DNA from: a bacterium
Lineage (GTDB): Bacteria > Planctomycetota > JADGBV01
Direction: 5' to 3'
Length of the DNA stretch: 43,474 nt
Assembly (NCBI GenBank): GCA_023261545.1
Contig: JAHFOS010000017.1
Span: 1-43,474, forward strand
Positions 23,961 through 32,895 of the stretch are shown here, in pieces (within the stretch, counting starts at the first letter, position 1; the number at the start of each line of letters is the position of its first letter). The notes below the pieces were generated by a model. That model searched no databases and was not told where the DNA came from. It was given only the letters and a program-made list of their open reading frames with translations. The position numbers were made by a program, and so were the translations under genes.

Positions 23961-24232
23961 GGTCCGGAGGTCGCTCCGCCACTCTTCTCGCGGCGATCGA
24001 GGATGGCCGTCCACAGGGCGATCCCACCGCGCAAATCGGGATCGGCGCGCACGAGCATGCGCCTCATGAGCACGCGCAGTTCAGCATCGGTCTGTACGGC
24101 ATGGTAGAGCTTCCACCACTGCTTTTCATTTCCCCGCAAAGCCATGTCCAGCACGCCCTCGGCACTCAGGCGGGTTCCAAAACGATCTCCGCGCGGGCTG
24201 CGAAAAATCCGGCCGAGTCTCTTGGCTCCCAT
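23957..24232 (-). CDS. Small partner of the AbiEii-type protein
   Basis: The 91-aa protein starts MGAKRLGRIFRSPRGDRF and contains LSAEGVLDMALRGNEKQWWKLYHAVQTDAELRVLMRRMLVRADPDLRGGIALWTAIL. It is helical, with a conserved-looking WW motif. It has no clear similarity to AbiEi, the usual winged-helix antitoxin of this toxin family, so it may be a different kind of partner. Coupled translation (ATGA) with the downstream transferase gene is the main clue to a joint function. Confidence 0.6.
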   Translation of the reverse strand: MGAKRLGRIFRSPRGDRFGTRLSAEGVLDMALRGNEKQWWKLYHAVQTDAELRVLMRRMLVRADPDLRGGIALWTAILDRREKSGGATSGP

Positions 24233-24290
24233 GGCATTAATAAATTAACGGGACGCCTTGGAAGACAAGTCTGGAATCCCGCATGCCACC

Positions 24291-24314
24291 AAGCCCTCGA
24301 AAAGGAGGGCTTTT
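24291..24314. terminator. Hairpin terminator between the AbiEii unit and the oxidoreductase gene
   Basis: AAGCCCTC and GAGGGCTT form a perfect 8-bp stem with a six-base GAAAAG loop. TTTT runs across the 3' edge on the plus strand. It lies 5 bp beyond the oxidoreductase stop (minus strand) and could end that message, although the T run lies on the other strand. Confidence 0.45.
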
Positions 24315-24318
24315 CAAC

Positions 24319-25542
24319 TCAGCGCGCCAGTTTCGGCACCGCGCCCACCTGGCGCACGTCCACGAAGGTGCCTCGCTCGGAGGACTGTTTCGCCGCCAGG
24401 CAGGTGTAGATGCTCCGCAGGCCGTTCGCAAGGCTGGTGATGGGCGCGGCTTTCCCCGCGATGACATCCTTGAAATGCAGGGCCAGGGTGAGGTCGCCGC
24501 CGAAGTGGTTGGTGCCGGCGGGGAAATTGAAGACGCCGCCGCCAGCCTGGAAATGGGGCATCAACCGCAGTTGCTCCTTGTACCAGTCGAAGCTCAGGGT
24601 CCCCTCGTATCCGCTGACGGTGGCGCCGCGCATGCCGGCCTCCTTGCGCGCGTAGAAGACCTGCGTGTAAACGCCGTGGGCGCCGGTGGAAAATTCCATG
24701 ACGCAACTGGAGGAGTCTTCGTTCATCCCTGTCTTTGGAGATCCGCAATCCACGCTGAAGGGGCACAGGTGATCGTTGTCGGTGTGGATCTGGCTGAGCT
24801 TGCGGCGGTAGGGACTCTCGGGGCAGGTCTCCGTTTCCCCGCATTTGGAGCAGGTGAGCCCCGACGGCTTGTTCCCGCCGAAGACGTGCCCGCGGGTCGC
24901 CATGGCCGCGACGCGGGTGACGGGTGAACCCATGAGGTCCATCATGTAATCCAGGTCATGGGTGGCCTTCTGCAGGAACAATCCCTGCGTTATCTGATAA
25001 TTCCGGTATTCCTGCTCGAAATACACCATGCCGTAAGTCACGTAGTTGTGGGCCATGATGTGCTGGGGCTCGCCCACGGCCCGCTCCGCGATGCACTGCC
25101 GGGCTTTGCGCTGGATCGTGGTGAAGCGCAGCGGAAAACTCACGACGACCTGGCACTTCGAGTTTTCAAAGGCGTGCTCCAGCTCGACGGCCTGCTCCAT
25201 GCTGATGCTCACCGGCTTCTCAAGGAACAGCGGCACGTCGTACTTCGCGGCCTTGACGGCGTAGGGCGTGTGCTGATGACAGCGCGTGCCGATAGCCACG
25301 GCGTCCAGGCGCTCTTTGCGCATCATTTCATCGAAATCGGTGTAGAACCTGGCATCGCGATCCTCCTCGTGGAGCCGGGCCTTGGCTCCCGCGACGTCCG
25401 GATCCAGCACGGCGCAGACCTTGAGGTCCGGCATGGCCGTCTTCATGCTGCTGCCGGTGCCCGTGTTGCCGCCCATGCCGGCGCTGCCGCCGATGAAATA
25501 CTGCATGCGCAGGCCGTAGCCGATGACTCCTAATCTAATCAC
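24319..25542 (-). CDS. Gfo/Idh/MocA family oxidoreductase
   Basis: The 407-aa protein has an N-terminal Rossmann fold (LGVIGYGLRMQYFIGG, with VCAVLDPD) and the family motif FLEKPVSISMEQAVEL with the conserved EKP. The C-terminal alpha/beta domain includes ATHDLDYMMDLMGSP. It uses NAD(P) to oxidise or reduce sugars or sugar derivatives. An unusual insertion carries Cys residues (CSKCGETETCPES and CPFSVDCG) that could bind metal. Its position beside the glycan-degrading genes suggests sugar catabolism. The start at 25542 is preceded by AGGAGGTGC, a strong ribosome site. Confidence 0.9.
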   Translation of the reverse strand: MIRLGVIGYGLRMQYFIGGSAGMGGNTGTGSSMKTAMPDLKVCAVLDPDVAGAKARLHEEDRDARFYTDFDEMMRKERLDAVAIGTRCHQHTPYAVKAAKYDVPLFLEKPVSISMEQAVELEHAFENSKCQVVVSFPLRFTTIQRKARQCIAERAVGEPQHIMAHNYVTYGMVYFEQEYRNYQITQGLFLQKATHDLDYMMDLMGSPVTRVAAMATRGHVFGGNKPSGLTCSKCGETETCPESPYRRKLSQIHTDNDHLCPFSVDCGSPKTGMNEDSSSCVMEFSTGAHGVYTQVFYARKEAGMRGATVSGYEGTLSFDWYKEQLRLMPHFQAGGGVFNFPAGTNHFGGDLTLALHFKDVIAGKAAPITSLANGLRSIYTCLAAKQSSERGTFVDVRQVGAVPKLAR

Positions 25543-25678
25543 GGGAGCACCTCCTGGTATGGTGAACTGAGCCGCGGTCCATCATATAAGGCCCAACCCT
25601 TGCGGCCAAGAACATTTCCTGGCAATTATTGGCCATTTTCGGAGATGCAGGTGCTAGCGCCCTAACGATGCTGGTTGA

Positions 25679-25742
25679 AACTGCTCATGCCAATTTTCCC
25701 CTCTCCCGAAGGGAGAGGGAGAACGTCGGTGCCTGGGCAGCT
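25679..25742. repeat. Dispersed CTGCTCAGGC inverted-repeat element, copy B
   Basis: AACTGCTCATGC (25679-25690) and GCCTGGGCAGCT (25731-25742) flank CCCCTCTCCCGAAGGGAGAG. Arms have diverged compared with copy A. It lies just downstream of the esterase gene stop. Confidence 0.65.
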
Positions 25743-25757
25743 ACGCTTTTTGGGGTT

Positions 25758-28700
25758 TCAGAAGCCGAGAAAGCAGCCGCCGCCGGCGCTGCTGGGAGCC
25801 AGGTTCTTGGCAACCGCGTCGCTGACGGTGGAACTGGCGCTTGGGGTGGAAGTCGCTCCGGACGCCGCCGTGGAAGGCCCCGCCGCGGTGCCCTCCAAGG
25901 CCACCGCCGCAGCGTCCGCCTCAAAGGTCAGTTCCTGCTCCAAGCCGCGCGGCTTGCCGTCATCCACGTAAATTTTGAAAGTGTAAGTTCCCGCCTGCTT
26001 GGCCTGGATGACCAGGATCTCGTTTTCCACGCCGTCGTCCGCGCTGGCGGAATCGAAGCGGAACAGCGCCGCCGGCCCGGAGGCCTGCGTCCAGAAGACC
26101 CGCAGCTTTTCCCCGCTGTCGCCCGCGGCGTCCACCTGCACCGCGATGCGCGCCTCTTTGCCGGTGGCGATGCGCTGGCTGGCTCCCCCACCCGCCAAGG
26201 GCGGAAAACTAAAGGCCTTGAGCTCGGGGACGTGCTCGCCCGCCGTGTTCACCAACACCGCCGTCGTTGCGGCGTTGGCGAAACCGAAGGCATCCCGCAC
26301 TTCCAGGCGGAAGCGGTACACCCCAGCCCGGCGCGGACGGCTGGCGGGAATCACGAAGGTCGGGGAGAGCGAAGTGGCGTTGAGCAGTTCCACGGCCGGT
26401 CCTTCGAGCTGTGTCCACCGATAGGTCAAAATATCTCCGTCCGCGTCCGTCGTCTGGCCGCCGTCCAACTGCACCGGCAAGTCCCCCGCGCCCGCCATGA
26501 GCTTTTGGATGGCACCGGCCTTGGTGACGGGAGGGTGGGCCCCCGCGCCCGCGGCGTAAACCGTCAGGGTCCGGGCATCCGTATGGCCTTCGCCGTCTTT
26601 CACCGTGAGGCGGATCTTATAGGTGCCGCTGATATCCGGGGTCAAGGCCGGGGCCGCAGCGGTCACGTCGTTCAGGGCCGCTTGGCTGCCCGCGGGACGG
26701 CTCACGAATTCCCAGGCGTAACTGAGCGCCGATCCGTCCAGGTCCGAGCTGCCCGTCGCGTCCAGCTTGACCGGAGTTCCCGCCGCTGCGGTGATTTCCT
26801 CCTTCACGACCTGCGCCCGCGGAGTATGGCCGGTGCCGCCGCGCACTTCCACATAGACCGTGGCGTCGCCGGGAAGTCCCGCCGCTCCGGGAGCGCCGGG
26901 ATCCAGCGACACGCTGGGCTGGCTGGAACTATCCCAGACGCTGAGAGCGAAAACGTAGATCCCCGGCTGATCCGGAGTGAAGCGCCCGATGGCCTGGTCC
27001 GCGACGCTCAGATCCGCCGCCGCGTTCCCAGGCCTACGCAGCAGCTTCCAGCGGTAAGTCAGGTTGGCGCCGTCTTCGCTATCGCTGCTGTTGAGCCCGT
27101 AAAGTTCTACCGCCTTTCCCACGTCTCCATATACATCGGGGCCGGCATCCGCCACCGGTGGCAGGTTGCCCGCGTCGTAGGCCTGCACATGCACGACGGT
27201 GCTGCTCTTCATGCCGTTCGCGTCCGTCGCGGTCGCCTCCAGGACGTAATCGCCTTTGAGGCCGATTTGCAGGCTCGCCGCGCCGGAACTTGATGCGGCG
27301 ATGAGCCAACCTCCGCCGGGCTGGCTCAAAAGCGTCCATGCCACGGACGTGATCACAACGCCACCGCCATGTCCCGACACGGCTTCAAGCGTGACCGCGC
27401 TTCCGGTCCGCGCCGCGCCGCTGCATTGGGTTTCGGGGGGCATGGGCGGTGCGGCCACGGTGGGTTCCTGGCCGAGTTGGTATTCCTGGACATCGCTGAC
27501 GCCGTCATGGTCCGTATCCGTGTTGGAGTTGTCCGCCAGCGGGCTCAGACCATGCTCCACCTCGAACTTGTCCGGCAGGCCATCTTTATCCGTATCGGCC
27601 AGCTCCGGGTCAATGCCGCGCTGGTACTCCTGCAGGTTGCTGAGGCCGTCGTTGTCCGCGTCTCCCGCCGCGCTGGCCGTGAGCGCGCTCAGGTGGTGGA
27701 CCACCTCCCAGCCGTCCGGCATCCCGTCCCCATCCGTGTCGGCCTTCTGGGGATCCGTGCTGGTCTGATACTCCTGCAAATTGTTGAGTCCGTCGCTGTC
27801 GGCGTCCAAAGCCGCGTCCGCCGCGCTCAGGGGATTCAATCCGTGCGCTGTTTCCCATGTGTCCAGCATGCCGTCGCCATCGCCGTCGGGGTTGGGATTG
27901 ACCTGGACGGAGACATTGCCGGAACCGCTTAAAGCACCATCGGAAGCCGTGAGGTTCAGCACGTAAGCACCGGCCACGGAAAAGCTCGCCGTCGTTTGGG
28001 CCGCGGCAGGAGCGGAGAATACCACGGTGCCGACTCCGGAGATTTTGGTCCAGGCGTAAGCCAGCGCGCTTCCCGCCGGCAAGCCGTCGTCGCTGGCCGA
28101 GCCGCTCAAGCTGGCCGTATTCGGCAGCGTGACCGCGAGGGCCGAGCCAGCGTTGACCACCGGCGCATGGTTCACCGCCGCCGCGGGGTTCACCGTGACT
28201 TGTACATCATCGCTGCCGGAAAGCGCGCCGTCGCTGGCCGTGAGAAGCAGGACGTAGGTGCCCGCGGCTGAAAAAGTCGCCGTCGTCGCTGCCGCGCTCG
28301 CGTTGCCGAAAGTTACGGTCCCAGTACCCGAAACCTTGCTCCAACGGTAGGTCAGCGTGCTCCCGGAGGGCAGGCCGTCATCGCTGGCCGAGCCGCTCAA
28401 GCTGGCCGTATTCGGCAGCGTGACCGCGAGGGCCGAGCCAGCGTTGACCACCGGCGCCTGGTTCACCGCCGCCGGGCTCACCGTGACTTGCACATCATCG
28501 CTGCCGGAAAGCGCGCCGTCGCTGGCCGTGAGAAGCAGGACGTAGGTGCCCGCGGCTGAAAAAGTCGCCGTCGTCGCTGCCGCGCTCGCGTTGCCGAAGG
28601 TCACCGTTCCGCCGCCTGAGACCTTGCTCCAAGTGTAGGCCAGCGTGCTCCCAGAGGGCAGGCCGTCATCGCTGGCCGAACCGCTCAAGCTGGCCGACTT

Positions 28701-30278
28701 CGGCAGCGTGACCGTGAAATCGCTTCCAGCGTTCGCCACCGGTGCCGTATTGGTGGTGGCTGCATAGGCAATATCCACGGGGCCGTTCACGAAGGCCGGC
28801 TGCGTGATCAGGGTGAAACTGTCGGTGCGGAACGGCGAAGCCGGCAAGCCGTTGCTGTTGAACAGGTTGACCACGGGATAGTTCGCCCAGCCGTAGCGCA
28901 CGGCCACTGGGGACGGCACGCCCGCGGCGCTCACGATGACCTCCGAGCCTTGAACCGCCGCCGTCGCCGCCACGAAGTTCTGATCCGCCCCCGCGATGGT
29001 AAAGCCCTGCAAAGCCCCGCCGCCTTGGGCCATAAGACCGCCCCCGGTGTTCTTGAAACGCAGGCGAATCGAGCCGCCTTCCACGGCTATGGTGTCGTAA
29101 AGCGGTCCGAAAGCGACCAGCGACTCGCCGTAAGCCACCGCCCGGGCCGCCAGGGCCAGCCGCTGCCCCACCGGGGCCTTGTTGGTGGGATGGATGTTCG
29201 TGGCGGAGGCCGCTGGAACGGTATCGCTGATCACGGCCATGCCGACGGCGGGCACTTTGCGGTTGACGTAAAATTGCGAATCGCGGTTCTCGGCGAAAAC
29301 CGGAGCGATGCCAGCCCCAGGGTCATAGGGGGCCAACTGCGTGAACAGGAAGGGGAAATTGCCCTGCTGCCAGTCGTCGCGCCAGTTCTTGATGAGCACC
29401 TGGAACAGGATGCGGTAGAGGTACGCCTGGGCGGTGCCCGGCGCGCCGGTGTTGGACTCCCCTTGATACCAGACCACGCCCTTGATGCCGTAGGGCATCA
29501 GCGGCGCGATCATGCCGTTGAACCACGCGGAGGTGTAATCCAGTTGATTGCTGAAAGCCGAACCGCGGGGATAGCGGTCGGCGTAGGGCTTGAGGTCCGG
29601 GTGCGCTTCCAGCGCCTCGCGCCGGGTCCAGGCCTCGGCGGGAGTGCCGCCCAGCGACGCGTGGATGAGGCCAACGGGAACCCCCCGCGCCGCCTGTAAA
29701 TCGCGACCGAAATAGTAGGCCACGGCGGAAAATACGGACGCGTTCGCTGGCGTGCACTCCTTCCACACGGGAGGGGTGGCTGTTCCCGCGGCGTTGGCGA
29801 GGCCGTATTGCGGACTCGTGGATCCAGCCATGGGAACCGTGAACAAACGGATTTTTGAATTCTGCGCCGCGGCGATGGCGCTGGCCGCGTTATCGCTGTC
29901 CTGCAAGGCAAAGGCCATGTTGGACTGGCCGCTGCACACCCAGACCTCGCCAACATACACGTTGCTGTAGGTGATGGTGTTGGTCCCGGCGATGGTCATG
30001 GGGAAAGGGCCGCCGGGGACAAGCGACGCGAGGACGACTTTCCACGTCCCATCCGCCGCCGTCACCGCTGTTTTCGTCTGGCCGGCGAAGGTCACCGTCA
30101 CGGACTCGCCCGCCGCGGCTTTGCCCCAGATGGGAACCGCCTGGCCCTGCTGCAGCACCATGCCGTCCGCGATGAGCGCATGCGGCTGAACGGTGGCCCA
30201 GGCCTCCGGCTCAACCAGGCCGGCCAGCGCCAAAAGCACCGGCATCCAACGGATCAAAAAGGGTGATTTGGACATCAT
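25758..30278 (-). CDS. Giant secreted sialate O-acetylesterase with PKD-like and Ca-binding repeats
   Basis: The 1506-aa protein has a signal peptide (IRWMPVLLALAGLVEPEAWA). A SASA-type esterase domain (about 30-500) follows, with the Ser motif VCSGQSNMAFALQ and IHPTNKAPVGQRLALAARA supplying the catalytic His. Three near-identical PKD/REJ-like units come next (about 511-795; APVVNAGSALAVTLPNTASL). Then come six thrombospondin type 3-like Ca-binding repeats (DADSDGLNNLQEYQ, DTDGDGMPDGWE), further PKD-like domains, a Ser/Thr/Ala linker and the end APSSAGGGCFLGF. The enzyme removes O-acetyl groups from sialic acids or other acetylated glycans, opening them to glycosidases. It is probably co-transcribed with the upstream glycosidase-like gene. 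Confidence 0.88.
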   Translation of the reverse strand: MMSKSPFLIRWMPVLLALAGLVEPEAWATVQPHALIADGMVLQQGQAVPIWGKAAAGESVTVTFAGQTKTAVTAADGTWKVVLASLVPGGPFPMTIAGTNTITYSNVYVGEVWVCSGQSNMAFALQDSDNAASAIAAAQNSKIRLFTVPMAGSTSPQYGLANAAGTATPPVWKECTPANASVFSAVAYYFGRDLQAARGVPVGLIHASLGGTPAEAWTRREALEAHPDLKPYADRYPRGSAFSNQLDYTSAWFNGMIAPLMPYGIKGVVWYQGESNTGAPGTAQAYLYRILFQVLIKNWRDDWQQGNFPFLFTQLAPYDPGAGIAPVFAENRDSQFYVNRKVPAVGMAVISDTVPAASATNIHPTNKAPVGQRLALAARAVAYGESLVAFGPLYDTIAVEGGSIRLRFKNTGGGLMAQGGGALQGFTIAGADQNFVAATAAVQGSEVIVSAAGVPSPVAVRYGWANYPVVNLFNSNGLPASPFRTDSFTLITQPAFVNGPVDIAYAATTNTAPVANAGSDFTVTLPKSASLSGSASDDGLPSGSTLAYTWSKVSGGGTVTFGNASAAATTATFSAAGTYVLLLTASDGALSGSDDVQVTVSPAAVNQAPVVNAGSALAVTLPNTASLSGSASDDGLPSGSTLTYRWSKVSGTGTVTFGNASAAATTATFSAAGTYVLLLTASDGALSGSDDVQVTVNPAAAVNHAPVVNAGSALAVTLPNTASLSGSASDDGLPAGSALAYAWTKISGVGTVVFSAPAAAQTTASFSVAGAYVLNLTASDGALSGSGNVSVQVNPNPDGDGDGMLDTWETAHGLNPLSAADAALDADSDGLNNLQEYQTSTDPQKADTDGDGMPDGWEVVHHLSALTASAAGDADNDGLSNLQEYQRGIDPELADTDKDGLPDKFEVEHGLSPLADNSNTDTDHDGVSDVQEYQLGQEPTVAAPPMPPETQCSGAARTGSAVTLEAVSGHGGGVVITSVAWTLLSQPGGGWLIAASSSGAASLQIGLKGDYVLEATATDANGMKSSTVVHVQAYDAGNLPPVADAGPDVYGDVGKAVELYGLNSSDSEDGANLTYRWKLLRRPGNAAADLSVADQAIGRFTPDQPGIYVFALSVWDSSSQPSVSLDPGAPGAAGLPGDATVYVEVRGGTGHTPRAQVVKEEITAAAGTPVKLDATGSSDLDGSALSYAWEFVSRPAGSQAALNDVTAAAPALTPDISGTYKIRLTVKDGEGHTDARTLTVYAAGAGAHPPVTKAGAIQKLMAGAGDLPVQLDGGQTTDADGDILTYRWTQLEGPAVELLNATSLSPTFVIPASRPRRAGVYRFRLEVRDAFGFANAATTAVLVNTAGEHVPELKAFSFPPLAGGGASQRIATGKEARIAVQVDAAGDSGEKLRVFWTQASGPAALFRFDSASADDGVENEILVIQAKQAGTYTFKIYVDDGKPRGLEQELTFEADAAAVALEGTAAGPSTAASGATSTPSASSTVSDAVAKNLAPSSAGGGCFLGF
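27885..28745 (-). repeat. Tandem near-identical ~288-bp repeats within the esterase gene
   Basis: Three PKD-like units lie in tandem. Units 1 and 2 share long stretches of near-identical DNA, for example around 28201-28310 and 28489-28600, a period of about 288 bp. Unit 3 is more diverged. They encode the segments containing SASDDGLPSGSTL and AGTYVLLLTASDGALSGSDDVQ. Confidence 0.8.
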
Positions 30279-30396
30279 CGCTTCACGTGCGTTACAACGA
30301 TGTTAGGGCAAGAATACCGCGCGGCCAAGGCCATTTGCGTAGGGTCATTTAACATTTCCGGAGGTGCGATCCCCCACTTTCACCTTCACGTTCTGT

Positions 30397-32760
30397 TCAG
30401 GGATAATCCGCGAATTTTGATATCAGACACCCGCCGCCTCCCGCGCTGTTGGGGGCTTGGACCTTGGCCGACGTCTCCAAGACAGCCGTGTGGCTGACTC
30501 TTGCAGAGGAAGATTCCGGAGTTTTCGCGGAAGACACGCTGACCGAGGAGGCTTCGGATGTCGTGCTCGGCTCGGAAAGTACGGTCGGTTCCGCCGCCGC
30601 GGGATTCTGGCCTGAAGACTGCCCTGGGACGACGCTCGCTGCGCCGTTGCCCGAGCTCGTGGCGACTGGGCTTGCGGTCGGATTGACTTGCGGCGCAGCC
30701 GCGAGGCTGTCCGGCGTGCTGTCCGCGCCAGCGGCACTGCTCAGCTCCGCCGTGCTCGGCGGCGTGACCGTCGGTTCAGCTTCAGCCTGCGGTTCAGGCG
30801 CCGGGCTCGCCGCTGGAGCGACATTGACGGGATTGGTTTCAGCACCGATGAGCCGGAACCCGCGCGCAGGGACGGTCAGCGTGCCGCCGACGGCGGCTTT
30901 CGTCAAGGCGTCGCTGGCGTTTCCCGAAAATTTCGCCAACGTCGTGACATCAAATGCACCGCGATTGACGATGACGATGAGCGCCGATGCGCCCTTCAGC
31001 CACGCGCTGGCCAGGAGCGTCGCGTCGGAAAGCTCCACCGGCACGTTCTTTTCCCAGTAAGGCGCGAACTCGGCATCGGCGCTGCCGAAATCCCTTTGCG
31101 CCACGCGGACGTTTTCCACCGCCGTGGCGTTGCAATAGATGGGCCAGATGCCGATATCATGGAGCAGAGCGAGCGCCAGCAGCTCGTGGGTCGGCCCGGG
31201 GACATTGCAGAGGTTCGCGTCGGGCTGCCCCGCGAGGGTCGCGAACTGCGGAATGATGAACGGGGCCAGTCCCGCGTGGTGCCCGCGGTATTCAGCCCGC
31301 AACTCTTCCAGGGGCAGGACGTTCATGTAGTGGCCGTAGTTGGCGCCCGCCAGCACCGACTGGGTGGGATGGGACCGCTTTTCCTCCCCCATCAGCATGA
31401 GATCGCCGAAGCTCATGCAGGAGTACATGAGCGCGTCCGAGGCATGGAGCATGATGAGCGAGTCGGCGCGTACCGCCTTCACGCGCTCGTAGGTGTCCTG
31501 GGCCAGTTTGCGCATCTTGAAGATCTGGAAATCCGCTTTCCGGGTGCCCTGAGCGTCCAGATGCCCACACGGATGGCTCGCTGAGTTGCAGGGAACCGGG
31601 AAGAAAAAGTCGTAGTAGAGGCCGTTGGCCTTGCAGTCCTTGAACAGGTTTTCCATCTGCGCGGGGAAAAAGCCCAGCCAACTGCTGTTTGGGCACATAA
31701 GCGAGTGCGCTGCGCCCGCGCCATCCGGCGGCGAATCCTCGTAGGGCTCCTTGCGCCAAAGGTAGCCGCTTTGGGTATAAACGGGCGTCCCTTGCGTGTA
31801 GGTCAGCATGGAGACGTAAGGCAGGAGATACTGCCCCTTGGCCTGCTTATCCGCGAACTGCTGTGTCAGCGCGGCCGGATCCTTGGGCACCGTGTCCGCG
31901 TGGTTCGACGTCCAGGCCTGCCACCAGGCTATTTCCACGTTAGCCGATGCGCCCGGGCCGATGCGCCAGTCGCGCCACCGGGGAGCCGAGAAGGGCCGCG
32001 TCGGCGTGGCGATGAGCCCGAAGCGCCATTGCAGAGGTTTCGTCAAGGTGACGGCGTGGTCCATGAGCGTGATGCGCAGGGTCGTCACGGTGCCCGCGCG
32101 TTGAATGGCGATGGCTTGCGCGGGCTTATTCAGTTGGAAAGACGCGTCGCTGTCCGCCACCCATTGCAGGCCCACATCATCGTCCCCCACCCATACGCCG
32201 CAGTCGAAGCCATCGCTATACACCTGGCCGTCGCCCGTGGAAAGCGCCAGTGTATTCGTTTCCTTGTAGTGCGTCTCGTTCACGAAATGCAGGAACTTCA
32301 CACGGGAGGAAAGCAGAGGAATTTCCAGCACCAGTCCCTTGCTGGCACCCTGGCCCAGGTCCACGGCAATGTCCCAGAAACCGTCGTATTCGATGGTCGT
32401 GCTGGCGCGCAGCGTCTCGCCGCCGCGCGCCGCGGTTGCCGTCCATGCCAGGCTGCGGCCATTGCCGGAGACGCTGCCGCTGGTCCAAACCGGCAACGCC
32501 TCGCCCGCGAAGCGAAAAACCACCGGGCCCGCCAGAATATTCTGCCCCTGGGTGACGATCTGCTGGGGAAAAGGACCCTGAATGACGTGCTCTCGGCCCC
32601 AGCATTTCACCCGGTCGCCAACGGTTTCCAGCGGAGTCCAGGGGACGGGGACCGAAGCCGTGGCGCCCTCGATCTCAGGACTTCTTTCCCAAAAATAAGA
32701 CTCCAGCATGACCGTCAGAAACAGCACCCGCAGGATCCTGATTTGCGCCGTTTTGTTCAC
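30397..32760 (-). CDS. Secreted glycosidase-like protein (DUF6067/GH123-like layout) with Gly-Cys C-terminus
   Basis: The 787-aa protein has a signal peptide (NKTAQIRILRVLFLTVMLES). An N-terminal beta-sandwich follows (TSTIEYD-like segment STTIEYDGFWDIAVDLGQG, FLHFVNETHY), then a TIM-barrel-like part. GLYYDFFFP and DLMLMGEE are candidate catalytic Asp/Glu sites. A long Ser/Thr/Pro/Ala linker ends in APNSAGGGGCLISKF. This layout resembles large secreted glycosidases grouped as DUF6067/GH123-like, but the exact family is uncertain. The GTG at 32760 has AGGA 8 nt upstream and gives a proper signal peptide; the frame to 32826 is less likely. It is divergent from the AraC regulator. Confidence 0.6.
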   Translation of the reverse strand: MNKTAQIRILRVLFLTVMLESYFWERSPEIEGATASVPVPWTPLETVGDRVKCWGREHVIQGPFPQQIVTQGQNILAGPVVFRFAGEALPVWTSGSVSGNGRSLAWTATAARGGETLRASTTIEYDGFWDIAVDLGQGASKGLVLEIPLLSSRVKFLHFVNETHYKETNTLALSTGDGQVYSDGFDCGVWVGDDDVGLQWVADSDASFQLNKPAQAIAIQRAGTVTTLRITLMDHAVTLTKPLQWRFGLIATPTRPFSAPRWRDWRIGPGASANVEIAWWQAWTSNHADTVPKDPAALTQQFADKQAKGQYLLPYVSMLTYTQGTPVYTQSGYLWRKEPYEDSPPDGAGAAHSLMCPNSSWLGFFPAQMENLFKDCKANGLYYDFFFPVPCNSASHPCGHLDAQGTRKADFQIFKMRKLAQDTYERVKAVRADSLIMLHASDALMYSCMSFGDLMLMGEEKRSHPTQSVLAGANYGHYMNVLPLEELRAEYRGHHAGLAPFIIPQFATLAGQPDANLCNVPGPTHELLALALLHDIGIWPIYCNATAVENVRVAQRDFGSADAEFAPYWEKNVPVELSDATLLASAWLKGASALIVIVNRGAFDVTTLAKFSGNASDALTKAAVGGTLTVPARGFRLIGAETNPVNVAPAASPAPEPQAEAEPTVTPPSTAELSSAAGADSTPDSLAAAPQVNPTASPVATSSGNGAASVVPGQSSGQNPAAAEPTVLSEPSTTSEASSVSVSSAKTPESSSARVSHTAVLETSAKVQAPNSAGGGGCLISKFADYP

Positions 32761-32833
32761 GCCGATTGTCCTGACATTTGCATAGTCGTATTCCGATCCA
32801 GCCACGGCGCCACTTGCCGCTTGCATTCCAGTC

Positions 32834-32839
32834 TATAAT
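32834..32839 (+). promoter_or_regulatory. -10 element upstream of the AraC-type gene
   Basis: A perfect TATAAT lies 56 bp before the ATG at 32896. No convincing -35 is seen (CACTTG at 17 bp, TTGCCG at 14 bp), as expected if an activator is needed. Confidence 0.4.
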
Positions 32840-32895
32840 TTGCGCGCCCCGGGTTCAAAGCCAAATTAGCATGAGGATTTAACACTTTCGGAGAA

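Noticed and set aside
28000-28745. Regular repeats suggesting a CRISPR array
   Set aside because: Repeat units are ~288 bp, in frame and encode PKD-like domains. There are no short repeats with unique spacers or cas genes in the window.
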